A stretch of DNA of 64,000 nt from Gnetum montanum (Eukaryota > Streptophyta > Gnetopsida > Gnetales > Gnetaceae). How positions within the stretch are numbered: the stretch's first letter is position 1; every line of letters starts with the position of its first letter. The notes beneath the pieces were generated by a model that did no database searches, was not told where the DNA came from, and saw nothing but the letters and a program-made list of their open reading frames with translations. The position numbers were made by a program, and so were the translations under genes. The stretch covers positions 176,383 to 240,382 of the forward strand of contig MNCI01022307.1 of assembly GCA_015680685.1 (NCBI GenBank). The letters are read 5' to 3'. This document shows, piece by piece, positions 34,701 through 46,690 of the stretch.

Positions 34701-37190
34701 TCAAGTCAAAGTTGAGATCAGGGATGTTGAAAGTGTATAGAGATCGGATTGAATAAGAAGTGTTGGTAATTTTTCATACACAAACTTTGCATGAGCTTTT
34801 GAAAGGTAATGCTTGTAAAGTGAGTTCCATTATCAAAAATTAATGCACATGGAATATCAAACCTATTTAAAACATCTTGTTGTACAAAACGAGCAGCAAT
34901 AGAAGATGTACAGTCAGTGACGGTTGCTACTTTTGCCCATTTTGTACGATAGTCAACAACAACTATGATGTATGCCTTTTTGTTTGACATAGGTGTGATG
35001 GAACCCATGAAATCAATGCCCTAGATGTCGAAGGGTTATAGTGGTTGAATCCATTATTGAGGTTTCTCCATTTGAGTAGTCATTCCACCATCTCATTAGC
35101 ATCATTCACAAGAGTGGACATATTGATGAGCATCCCTGAAGATTATTGGCCAGTAGTACCCTACCATCAAGATTTTAATAATTGTGCATCTTCCAGCATT
35201 GTGACCTTTGCAAGGACTTTCATGAGTGTCTTCGAGAATGCATAGTTGATCAACATCAGGGACACACCATTGAACTAGGCCATCAACACACACCTTGTAG
35301 AGGTGCCTGTTGATCTCCATGAAGCATTTTACCTAGTGAAGAAACTGTTGTTTCTTCTAGTCATCCAACCCTTATGACATCTCTTTAGTGAGAAGATAGG
35401 TGACAATGCCATCATACCATTTAGGCTCATTGGGTAATTGTTCAATTATGGCCCCAACAAATAGGACTTTGTTAGGAAACATATTGGATAGTGGGCTTTC
35501 TTCCTCTTTGTTGTCCCATCGTAACCGAGACAAGTGATTAGTAACCACATTCCCAGTGCCCTTTCAATCTACCATCGTGAGATCGAATTCCTGTAAAATT
35601 ACCAACCACCATATGATATGGGGGCTTACCATTGGCTTGTTCATTAGGAAGTGGATGGCACTATGGTCTATGTGCATAAGCACTATCCAAGCACATAATG
35701 CCTGAACTTTTCTAGAGAAAACACCATTTCCATCAATTCTGTTTCTATTCGGCTAGTGTAGTGGATGTAATATGGATGTTTCTTGTCATCCATCTATGTC
35801 AGCACAAGTTCCAAGACATAATTTGATGCATCTGTCATAACATGAAACAGTTTAGACTAGTCAAGTGCTTATAGGACTGGAGTTTCTTCAATTTTTTCTT
35901 TCATCTATTGGAATGCTTGTTCACATTCTGTGATCCAAACAAATGGAGCATCTTTTTTAGTCAACTTTACCAATGGTTTTGCAATCTTAGAGAAATTCTC
36001 TATGAATCACTGGTAGTAGCTAGTATGTTCAAGGAATGATTGAACATCTTTGAAAATTTCTAGTTTACATGTTATTTCTTGGATGACCCTTTTTAGGGGC
36101 CGACCTCAATTCCTACTTGTCATATTCTATGCCCCAATACAATGGCTTCCTAGACCACTAGGTGACTCTTTTGCCAATTCAGCCTCAGGCTTGTCTCAAC
36201 ACATCATTTCAATACTTGCTCGAGGTAGTCCAAGGCTTGCTCAAATGTAGCTCTATAGGTGGAGAAGTTGTCCATGAATACTTCCACACCACTACTAATT
36301 TGCTGTTAAAAATTGCTTAGGAGAAAGCGTTGAAAGGTAGTAGGAGCATTACATAGACTAAAAGGCATCTTACAATATGCAAAAGCCTCTAGGAACTTGT
36401 GAATGTTGTTTTGGCTTAGTCCTCTAGTGTAATCTGGATTTGGTTATAGCCACTATAACCATCCAAAAAACTATACAGTAATGCCTGGATATTATGTCTA
36501 ACACCTAATCAACAAATGGCAACGAAAAATGGTCCTTAAATGTTGCCATATTCAATAGCTGAAAATCAATGCAAACCCCCCACTTGCCACCTTTCTTTGG
36601 CACAATCATGAGTGGACTAACCCACTCACTATCTGCAATGGAATAAATGAACCCTGCCTTGAGGAGTTGTTCAATTTCCTCTTTAACAATCTATTTTAGT
36701 TTGGGGTTCAATCACCTCTATGGTTGCCTCTTTGGCTTCATGGTCGAATCAGTGTAGATGCAATGTTGGCATATCCTAGGATCAATCCCTATGAGTTCAG
36801 AATATGATTAGGTATGGTTGCTGACCATTTTTAACCACATTCAATAACATCTTTTTTTGTTCTAGAGTAAGATTTGCATTGATTATTACTAGCTTCTCAT
36901 TTTTTAAGAACACGTATTCCATGTCGGCTAGTAGAGGTTTTAGCCCAAGGGGCTCTTACTTGAAATTTTCAAGAATTTCCAACTCTCTCTAATAGGTATC
37001 ATCATTTACATCATCAAAGAGTTGGTGATGAACTTTCTTTGATTCATCCATGCCTATGACATATGCACATGTTAGGCTTTTAGTTGGTTCCATGGAAAGT
37101 GTGCTGCTCTCAAAATCAATGGTCAACCACTAGGTACCCTCTTTTTTTATGGCTACTGCATACAGACACCTTTGAATTTCTTCTTCTAGT
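34700..37190 (-). pseudogene. pol: C pol: reverse transcriptase, RNase H, integrase (decayed)
   Basis: Read on the minus strand, RT shows DGYSGYNQI near 36450 and FMDN near 36280 in place of FMDD, so the second catalytic Asp is lost. RNase H spans about 35900-35550. Integrase (35320-34720) keeps the SCE zinc-finger part, the GSITPMSNKKAY block and FDNGTHF, but compared with D lacks about 190 bp after KLMQSL, the segment that would hold the catalytic Glu. Stops are frequent. The copy cannot make active enzymes. Confidence 0.85.
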
Positions 37191-37690
37191 GCACATTGCT
37201 TACATGTAAAGATGGATGCTCATTTCACTGCTCAAAGTTTGTGCACACAACTACACTCCATATTACTAGACATGATGCATGAAACTTGCTTTTTCTTGAT
37301 CTCCCTAAAGAAATTTTCTTTGGATATTTCTACGAAAAGATCTCTAATGCCCATTCTTACATCAATGGTGCTTAGCCATGTCCTTCCCATGATGATTGGG
37401 AATTTCCCTTTGCAATTCTTCACTTTGATCACTAATAAATCAGCAAGATAAGACCACCCATAGACAATGGCCATGATGTCTTCTACCAATCCCAATGAAA
37501 CAGTGATGGACTATTCTACCAATTCTAATATGATATTTCTCTTCTTTAAAGGAGGTAGGTTCCATGTAGTATACATCTCATGAGAGATTATATTGACATG
37601 AGAACCTGAGTCAAGAAGAGCTTTACATGGTTTGTTCCTAGCAATCCACAAATAAATCAAAGGACTTCCAGGATCTACTAACTTCCTGGG
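37191..37690 (-). pseudogene. pro: C aspartic protease
   Basis: The active site DSG (codons 37612-37604) sits in CKALLDSGSHVNIIS, followed by IIMGRTWLSTIDVRMGIRDLFVEIS. The frame is open over 37495-37232 and shows one stop upstream. It is the best-preserved protease of the Athila-like group here. It would cleave Gag-Pol within the particle. Confidence 0.8.
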
Positions 37691-40260
37691 AAGGTTTCCA
37701 ACATAGATTCAATCAGATATGATGTGAGCAAGCATCATAGTATGGATCTTAGGAAATGTTTGATCTGAAGGGGACTCAAAAAAATTTGATACAAAGGAAG
37801 ATAGAGGAACAGGGTTGTCAAACGTAGTTGTATTTGAGGGCTTAGACAAATTATGTTGTTAGAAGAAAGGTCTTTTCTTTGATTGAGTATCTGAACCACT
37901 CAATTGATGAACTAGCTATAGATTTATAACCCTAGTAGTGTTGCATTATTGTAGTTGAGCTAGGAGTTCACCTTGCATAAGTGGAGTAGGTGGTAGTTGT
38001 ATGATTGAAGGAGAAAGATGTGCAGGAACAAGAGAAGGGTAGAAGGTGGTATCCCTTCTTACATGTGGAGAATGAGTTCAATAATAATTAAAAGGATGGT
38101 AGTAAGATTGGAAAGTAGAAACATGACTAAAGGAGTCATGGGTAGATAAGGATTTCTGAATGTAGTACCCATATAGATTAGGTTGGCTATAAAGGTATTG
38201 CTACCTTGGTGGTGCCAGCGCCCATGACTATGGTTGCTGCCACTGTGGATATTGCTCATATGGTTGTGGTGGAGTTCCACTTGGATAATATTGTTGTTGC
38301 TGGTGGAATTTCCTAGAATTACCTTGAGGATAAGGTAATCTTCTAGATGTTTTCCTTTGTGTTAGTCATGGATTCAAAGCATACGCCCTAGATTCTTGTA
38401 AGTGTAACACTATGGGGCAACATCCCTTAGGATATTCATACTAGTAGACATCACACCCACCATCATCATCTAATACACTATTCACAAGTTCTTCTATTGT
38501 AGCAATCTTGCTCTTACCTTTTTGATAAGCACATTCAACTTCTTTGTGCCTCCTATGCTCATAATCACTACCTTGTTCTTTGGACTCTTCAACAATTTTT
38601 AGGACAGCTTGAAACCTACTATCCATGGAGTCCCATAACTAATCAACCTTGGCCATAATTTCAAATTGAAGTTTTTGAATCAACAAGGCTTTCCTATTCG
38701 CCACCTCATCAAGTGTTGATTCTTCCTCACTATCACAAAATCGAACCTCCCTCTTGCAAATGGAAGAATCGCAATTATACTCTTCTACACTTTCTCATTT
38801 TCTCAATTCACCTTCCTCTTTAGCTACCTACTCCATCAATCTTTGGATCTAATGGGCACTTAATTCTAACAATTGTCCTTGGGCATAGATGCCAAGGGTT
38901 CCCCTCATTTCAGATCAAGCCTATCTACAATGTGGTGAAGTTGATCTAGTTGAGAATAACCATGGCCAAGACATCTATGCATTAAGGAATAGTATTGGTC
39001 GATGGTGGCATCCAAGGGTTCATGTGTTCCTTGTTTCCATCCTTGGGTTTTCCTTCTCAAGTTAGACACTTTGGAGTATGTTTGCTATTTGTTATTAAAC
39101 AATTCAAGCATTGTACTCCATCATCTGATAAATTTTGGTTCTAAGGATCAATACCATTTTTTTGCTTCTTTAATGAGTGTTTGTGGGAACAACTTAAGCT
39201 TTTTCCATTCATTCTCTATGTTTTACAAGGCACGTGCATCTTGGAAAGCTTGGAGATGGTTCTATGGATTTAAGTTATATCCCCCTTCAAACTAAGGGAT
39301 ATTGTTCATGTTTGGCCTTTTGATCTGACTGTCCTTCACATGCCTTGTTGGAATTCGTATTGCCTCTACAATGTTTAGCATACTTTAGGTAGCAATAAAA
39401 GGCTCATCGAAGCCTAGATTTTGGTGCTTACAATGCCCTCTACTACTCCTTTGTTGATGGCATCATGTCTCTCTTGAGTGCCCGTGCCCCTGGTCTTGCC
39501 TTGCCTGACAGTCCCCTCGATCATTTTGGTCCCATCAGTCACCTCCATCATGGTTACATACCCTATGGTTGCAATTAGAGCCAAAAGAAGAAGAGGATGA
39601 TGACGAAGGTGAAGAGGAAGGAGGACTAGCACCATCACAATGCCTACTACTACCTCTTTGGTGATCGTGACCATGATCATGATATTTTTTCTTGTCCACA
39701 TCCCTACCTTGACTTGCCTCTTTGGATCCTTCTTTATCATTGGATCCATTCTTAGCAGAACCCAAATTGTGAATCATGGACTATAAGTTTTGGTTTTGAC
39801 CTCCTTCACCAAAGTCAAAGAGAGGAATTTCACTAAATGGAAAACCCCTAGAGAAGGACTCTCCACCATCATTTTGGTATAGTAGGAATGGAAAATCATT
39901 AAAACTTTTTCCCTTCGTAGATTCATAATATTGTTCTAACTAATGATCCCTAAGACGTTGTGCCTCAGTGGGATGATAATCCCTGGCATCAGTATCCTGC
40001 ACCATGTACTTAGCATGAAGTCCTTGGAGACCCCATCATATAAGCATTTGTTGAAGCATTGCAGGAATGGATCAATCAGGCAGCAACATAATGTTGCCCT
40101 CCATGTCATGCCACTGCAGCTATTCATCCTAATGTAGGATGAAGGTGAAATTTGGTACATACTCATTAGGATGAGCAAATACCACTTGGTATTGTTGAGG
40201 AACTGGTGAATGTACTTGGTCAAACTTGGGCAAAGAATTGCTCTTGTGAAAAGAAGACAT
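37691..40260 (-). pseudogene. gag: C gag (decayed)
   Basis: It starts at ATG 40260 with MSSF, then VFAHPNEYVPNFTFILH (near 40180-40130), a Ser-rich part (39780-39530) and the capsid region around 39300-38870. A linker FQAVLKIVEESKEQGSD (38620-38560) and a Gln/Tyr-rich C-terminus (38280-38050) match B gag in order. Multiple stops occur. Confidence 0.82.
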
Positions 40261-40400
40261 TTTATGTTAGAGAATAAAAATGTAGTGTGCTTCTTAAAAT
40301 TGTTGTAGTAATCTTAAGATGTGATGTGACTCTAAGGTTCGTTCCAATGATTTGAATAATTTTCACTAATTCTAGATAGTGCACAAAATAACCAAAAGGT

Positions 40401-40418
40401 CCCTAACAATGATGCCAA
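40401..40418 (-). other. C primer-binding site
   Basis: On the minus strand TTGGCATCATTGTTAGGG follows the LTR, a decayed tRNA-Asp-type site. Confidence 0.65.
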
Positions 40419-41250
40419 TGATGAGCAGCAAGGTACCCCTACACCCAACCATATGAATCACTAAGGCGTTCACGCACAATCTAGTCAAATTTTATGGACT
40501 TATAGTTCTCCAGTACACTAATTCTCTAAGAAGTCAAATGGGCATTAAGAATGTTCGTTGTCTTCCCAACTACACTTGTGAAGCTCAAGTATATGGTTTA
40601 AGTGTAATTGAGGCACATGATTTTTATCATTTTTATGTTTTATAAATTTAATCACTTACAACAAGAATGAAAGGTAGAGTAATTTAAAATCTAATTCATC
40701 TATTGCCTAGCTAGCCTAACGCAAGTACCTATTCCCATTTTCTAGACACATCCTGAACACGTATAGCACTATTGGGCTACCAAATGTTAAGCGTTTCTGG
40801 GTTACCAAGTGCTACACGTATTCTTGAGGTGGTCATGCTTATGTTCATTAACAACTGGAAATTAATTGCTCAATTAAAGTGCATTGAAATGAAGTGCATG
40901 AATATTAAATCCATCAAAGAAACATTTAATCTATTCTCGATGTTGCAAGGATGATCAAAAGGATTCATTTTTATTCTCATCACACTACTATGCTCAAGTA
41001 CATCAATGTTCAAACAAAGATCCGTACACACTCATACTCCTGTTATAGGCACTCGAAAAATATTCTAACTTTGGAGAAAACAAACTACAAGAACTTCGCT
41101 ATGCTATAACAAAAACTTTATGAAAATTGTAAGCCCAAGTGCTATATTTATAGGCTGACATATACCCTGTGATATCGAATATTCAAGATCATGTCCTGGG
41201 CTCCGATATCAAATATTCAATATCAAAGCCAATCAAAACATGATTCATCT
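40419..41250 (-). repeat. C 5' LTR
   Basis: It is the minus-strand partner of 13195-13960. The outer end reads AGATGAATCATG on the minus strand, where TGATGAATCATG is expected, so the terminal base is changed. GATATC-type motifs lie at 41170-41230. Confidence 0.87.
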
Positions 41251-41255
41251 CCAGT

Positions 41256-43150
41256 CATTCCTTAGACACACTAGCTACTACTAGCGATTCATAGAGAATT
41301 TCTCTAAGATCACAAAACCGTTGGTTGAACTAACAAAGAAGGATGCTCCATTTTCCTAGACTAATGAATGTGAAAAATCATTCAAAAAATGAAGGAGAAA
41401 CTTGTAGAAACTCCAATTCTACAAGCACCTAATTAGTTTAGATCATTTCATGTTATGATGGATGCATCAAATTACACCTTGGGGGATATGCTTACATAGT
41501 TGGATGACAAGAAACATCCATATTACATCCACTACACAAGCCAAAGCATTGTGGATGCACAACTAAATTACACCACCACAGAAAAAATGAATGGGGCTTT
41601 GGAAATGTTTAAGCACTATGTGCTTGGATATAAAGTATTTATGCACACTGACCATAGTGTGATCTACTTCCTAATGAACAAGCCAACGATGAGCCCCCAT
41701 GTCATATGGTGGCTGGTGATCTTACAGAAATTCAATCTTATGTTGGTAAATCGAAAAGGAACTAAGAATATGGTCACTAACCACTTGTCTCAGTTGCAAT
41801 GGAACAACAAAGAGGAGGAAAGTTCACTATTTGATCTATTTCCTGACAAACTCCTCTTTGCCAAGGCTATAATTGAACAATTTCCCACTAAGCCTAAATG
41901 GTACAATGGCATTCTTACCTATCTTCTCACTCAAGAAATGCCACAAGGGTTGGACCACCAAAAGAAACAACAATTTCTTCACTAGATAAAACAATTCATG
42001 GAGATGAAGGGATACCTCTACAAGGTGTGCACTAATGGCCTAGTTGGTTGCTGTGTCCCTAATGTTGATCAACTACACATTCTTTAGGACACTCATGAGG
42101 GTCCTTGTGGGGGCCACTATGCTAGGAGATGCATGGCCAACAATCTTCAGGGATGCTTAATAATTTGTCCACTCTTGTGAATGCTGCAAACAAGATGGTG
42201 GAATGATTGCTCGAATGAAGGGACCTCAACAAATGGATCCAACCACTAGAACCCTTCAACATCTGGGACATTGATTTCATGGGTTCCATCACACCCATGT
42301 CAAATGGAAATGTGTACATCATAGTTGATGTTGATTATTGTATGAAATGGGTAGAAGCATCAGCCATCATCAATTGTACATCTTCTATTGTTGCTCGATT
42401 TGTACAATAGAATGTTGTAAATAGGTTTGGTGTGCCATGTGCATTAATTTTTAACAATGAGACCCACTTTACAGGCACTACCTTTTAGAAGCTCATGCAA
42501 TGCTTGGGGGTTGAACATAAACTAGCAACACCTTACCAGCCCCAAGCCAATGGTCAAGCTAAGGTTATAAAAAGGAAAATCATAAAGATCCTAACAAGAA
42601 CTATTAGCAAATATAAAAGAGACTGGAGCATAAAACTCAACAATGTCCTTTGGGCCTACCACTCAACATGGAAACTTCCTATAGGCTATTCTCCCAAGAG
42701 CTGGTGTACTAAAAATTACCAACACTTCCTATTCAATCCAAGCTCCACACACTTTTAGCAGCATATGACCTTGACCTTAACTTAAGTCTAGCACAAAAAG
42801 AAATATTAATGAATCTCAACTTGCTAGACAAAAACTGATTGGTGGCCATGTCATCTAACGAGTTTCACTAGGCATTCAACAAAAAGCACCATGATCTTAG
42901 AATTAGGAAAGTCAAATTTCAACCAAGAGATAAGGTCCTCTACTAGAACCCCATACATGTACCTCAACGAACTAAGTTTTATATGTTGTAGGAAAGACCT
43001 TATATATTTTATGAAACTTTTTCTTCTAGGGCCATGATGATCTACAAACTTGAGAGCTCGGACAAGAAGCAACTGGTCAACATACAACAAGTTAAATCTT
43101 TCCACAAGCCTAAGCAAGCTAGTGCAACAAACACCTCACTGAATGGACAA
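41256..43150 (+). pseudogene. pol: Element D pol: end of RT, RNase H, integrase (decayed)
   Basis: It continues the frame cut at 13194 with SFLRHTSYY and [21 protein letters not shown]. RNase H has HPYYIHYTSQSI, TTTEK and HTDHSVIYFLMNKP (41510-41700). Integrase has HEGPCGGHYA near 42090 and NGQAKV near 42550, where the catalytic Glu is Lys. Stops and frame changes are common between 41980 and 42480. Confidence 0.85.
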
Positions 43151-44659
43151 CCACACTTAATCTTTTGAATCTCCTCCTTTCAACTTACTTATGGGAGAGA
43201 TGGCCATCTATGCTAATTATATAAGCAGCTCATTTTTTTGTCTTTTTGTTTTACACCTTGTTATTTCTACAACTTTTTGTTTTACACATTCTTTATCTTA
43301 CAACTTTTTGTTTTTACATTATTAATTTTTCAAAATTTTTGTTTTACATCATTAGTATGTTTTATTTTTCTTAATTATTTTACAATTTCTTGTATATTTT
43401 TCTTTATTTTAATGTTATTTTCTTATTATGTTTTAATAATAACATGCCTTATAGTCAACTAGGTACAATGTGGTTTGTTGGATGTGGGCATGTGTTATCC
43501 AGTTATTTAATTGTTGGTATCTAGTTCTAACTTTGAATTTTGTTACTGATAACCAAGACATGGTTTCTTTTTCATGAAATAGGCAATGAATCCATAACAT
43601 CCGCCCATCCACAAACTCTATGGTTTTCCTTGTTTTAGAAATGTGAGATCTTTTTTCATTAATAAAACTGTAAAAACCTTGTGGCTTTGCTAGTTTTTGG
43701 ATTTGGAAAGGATTCAAAGGTTTGAACAAGGTGTGACTTCAAGGAGACTCAATACTCTTTGTCTTTCTGCTTACTTGGATGCATGTGTGTTTCATGGATT
43801 TCTTACCATTCCATGTCAACCAATAACAGGAAGTTGAATAAGTCTTTGCATGGTATGGTTCCCATTAAAAAAAAGATGAGAATTCAAAGCATTAGTTATG
43901 GAACTAGAAAGACATGTTACCCATGTGTAAAGGTCGCCTCTAACTAAGGCCCTTTCTCACTTCCTACTTCTCTTTTCTTCTTCAATAAGGAACAATGGCT
44001 ATTTTGTGGTAGCACTTTTGTGTCTCAAGGGGATGGACTAGTCTTAGAATGGTAATGCGAAGTCACTAAACATGGCTAGTTTTGGTTTGGACTAAGGATG
44101 GATGTTATCATGTTATTTAACCACAAAATTCACAAAGGACTTCATGTGACCTTAATCAAGAACTCCATTCCACACACACACACACACACTCTCTCTCTCT
44201 CTCTCTTATCCATCTATGCTTTCCATGCCTCACCTCACTACTAGTTTCATGTTCTTGTTTGATGTCTTGGTTTGATGTGTCAAAATTCTTAGGTAGTTTC
44301 TTCCAAGTTCTTGTACTTAGCTTCCTATAACCATTAATCATCCATGGGATCCATGGAGTCCTCGGTTTGAAGTTATGCAAGGGTAATAAAGGGCATGTGC
44401 TTGCTTTGGGGAGGACCCACTTGCATATCTTTTGGTTGGTTTAGTTAAGTTCTTTATCCTTAGACACTCTCACAATCAAATCCTTTTGTGTATCCCATCA
44501 ATGACATCCAACTTGTGTGCATCTTCACAATTGTTTTCAGTAAAATCCTCTTTTTATTGTTGTGAATTCTTAAATCCTCTTCAAGCATTTCATCATGTTA
44601 GACTTTTTAAAATTTAATAATGGATCACTTATCCATTTCACCCTATTTTTCAGTCTTCC
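43151..44659 (+). other. D 3' non-coding region up to the E insertion
   Basis: T-rich sequence with blocks shared with B and C. CA and CT microsatellites lie at about 44170-44206. It is cut at TCTTCC (44659) and resumes at 62592; C retains the uninterrupted version on the minus strand between 14732 and 13961. No gene is seen. Confidence 0.75.
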
Positions 44660-44799
44660 TGAAACACCACAAATTTTCGAGCTTAGTACTTTTCCAACAA
44701 GAAGCAGGTCCCTAGGACCCACAGACGACCACAGCTATATCTAGTGTCACACATGGCAACTCCGGAAATCAAGATAATTTTCACCAAGTATGCAGTGTC

Positions 44800-45290
44800 A
44801 GCATATACACCCAGCGTATACGCCCAAGTATGCAGTCTCAGCGTATACGCCCACCATATACACTCAAGTTCACATCCACAGCGTATACGCCCAGCGTATA
44901 TGCCCGACATTCACAGCGTATATGCCCAGCGTACACACCCAGCATACACACCCAGCGTACACGCCTCACATGTATGCCCAGCAGGTACAACAGATGTATA
45001 TGCCCGGCATGAAATCTCCAAAGACAGCATGGAAACAGTACTGCAGAGCAGGATTTGGCATAAGGCAGCAACCACCAGCATACACGCCCGAGCGTATACG
45101 CCCAGCAATCATCAACGTGTACGCCCCAATGTATACGCCCCAACATCATCAGCGTATACACCCAACGTATACGCTCAGCGTCCACAACATCTACGCCCAA
45201 GTTTGCACACGCCCAGCACATCCAGCATATACGCCCAGTGTATACACCCAGAGTCTACGCTCGCTTCATACAGTGTATACGCCCAGCAAA
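44800..45290. repeat. CAGCGTATACGCC 13-bp palindromic repeat array in the E 5' LTR
   Basis: Tandem and near-tandem 13-bp units contain the palindrome GCGTATACGC, with variants such as CAGCGTACACACC and CAGCATACACACC. The 3' LTR array is at about 61470-61900. The absence of stops in the unit creates long open frames of Tyr-Thr-Pro type that are not genes. Confidence 0.92.
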
Positions 45291-45380
45291 TGTAACATAT
45301 TGTACACTTGTAAATTTTATGCTTTTTCACTCGGTCAACACGCCACGTGTCCCCCAACCCGAGTCTGATGTGAAAACCTA

Positions 45381-45388
45381 TATAAAAG
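45381..45388 (+). promoter_or_regulatory. TATA box of the E 5' LTR
   Basis: TATAAAAG lies just downstream of the repeat array. The 3' LTR copy is at 61992-61999. Confidence 0.7.
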
Positions 45389-45980
45389 CCCAACTTTTTC
45401 ATGAGATTCAGGGTCGATTGGCAAATTCCAGAGCAGACCAGAGAGCAGAGACGCTGAGAACCAGAGTAGAAAACCTTATACGCTGGACAACCCTGTACGC
45501 TAAGCATACAGCCTCTACGCTGTGCCTACAGTGCGAACCAGCCCATAGTCATCCCTACATCCACCGGGGCTTTTCGTCCGCCTTATGTCCTAGTCACAAC
45601 TGCGTTAGACCGGTGCATTGTATTCTCATTCTGTAATGCCATTGTTACATTTTCTTCCCAAAATCTTTTATAGTTTGCATTAATTGTTGCATGTATTCTA
45701 TTTTCTTTCATTTACGTCTACGCTCTGTTTACACCAGTTACGCTGTTTACGCTATATTTTACGCCTGTTACACCGTTTACGAATAACCCATCGTATTGCA
45801 CTTCGGTGTATGTTCGGGAAAATCCTTATTTGATCTGCGTGCGGACCACCCAAGGTACTCTACCTTCATTCATTCCAGCTCGCCCTCAAGCGAAGGTAGG
45901 GTCGTCTATGCGTGTCCGGTGATCTCACGGTGTCTATTTCCTTCCAGTCGGAGACCGACGATTTTGGACGGTACAGAAAT

Positions 45981-45997
45981 TGGCGCTAGAAGGAGGG
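45981..45997 (+). other. E primer-binding site
   Basis: TGGCGCTAGAAGGAGGG starts five bases after the LTR. The tRNA used cannot be named with confidence from memory. Confidence 0.65.
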
Positions 45998-46690
45998 CCT
46001 CTACCTAAAACCTTACTTACAAACTTCCCAGCGTTTACGTTGTTAAGTGTTTATGCTGTCGACCATACACCGATTCTTTCTGAAATCCTCCCAGCGTTTA
46101 CGTTGTCCAACTTGAAACTCACTGCCTGCAAACTATCCAGCGTCTATGTTGTTCAGCGTCTATGTTGCTCCTGTTAACTTACCATTTGCAAGTCTCCCAG
46201 CATTTATGTTGTTAACTCTACGCTACACGCTTTACGCTGTAAACATTGCCTACGCTGTACACAAGACTGCTAAAGTTTACGCTACACATTTTACGTCGTA
46301 GACGCTGCCGTCCATTTACGTTACGTTCTCTACGCCGTAGACCTTGTCTACGCTGAACACCGACTTTGTCCTTGCTGTTCTATTTACGCTGCACCCTTTA
46401 CGCCGTAGATTTTTTCTACGTTGTCATCCATATACGCTACTCTGTACGCTGTAACCCTGCTTACGCTGCACACTGACGCTGTATACGCTGCTTAGCATAT
46501 ACGCTGTACGACTTACGCCATAAACTTGTCTACGCTGACCCTATACGCTCCACATCTATACGCTGTATATGCTGTCGTTATACGCCGGTTGTTGAAGCGT
46601 ATACGTTGTGCACTACCAACGTAGATTTACGCTACACTAAGCACACTGACTTCACACATTTACATCGTGTCGCATCCCCAACTTATCATC
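45998..46690 (+). repeat. E leader with TACGCT repeats
   Basis: The untranslated leader before gag holds dozens of TTACGCTGT, CTACGCTG and TACGCCGTA words at irregular spacing. They are related to, but looser than, the LTR array, and similar to the spacer 55130-56110. No coding region is seen. Confidence 0.8.

Larger units (their letters stand above)
13195..41250 (-). mobile_element. Element C: Athila-like LTR retrotransposon on the minus strand, interrupted by A
   Basis: C is flanked by the near-identical 5-bp target copies CCAAT (13190-13194) and CCAGT (41251-41255), and the reverse transcriptase of D reads on across the two ends. On the minus strand it has a 5' LTR (41250-40419), primer-binding site, gag, protease, RT/RNase H, integrase, a long 3' non-coding region and a 3' LTR (13960-13195). 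Without A, and with the gap counted as written, it is about 9.5 kb. Element A is inserted in its 3' non-coding region. Confidence 0.88.
44660..45975 (+). repeat. E 5' LTR
   Basis: It begins TGAAACACCAC and ends GGTACA. The U3 part carries a 13-bp repeat array (about 44800-45290), followed by the TATA box TATAAAAG at 45381-45388. The copy is 65 bp longer than the 3' LTR, mainly through repeat number. Confidence 0.95.

Noticed and set aside
44800-45290. CRISPR-like array of short palindromic repeats
   Set aside because: The 13-bp units are tandem or irregularly spaced, without unique spacers of even length, and lie in a plant LTR.
44744-45368. Long open frames with Tyr-Thr-Pro/Val-Tyr-Ala repeats in the E 5' LTR, and the 276-residue frame at 61417-62247 in the 3' LTR
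   Set aside because: They arise because the 13-bp LTR repeat lacks stop codons in several frames. They lie in U3, cross the TATA box and are not conserved in reading frame between the two LTRs.
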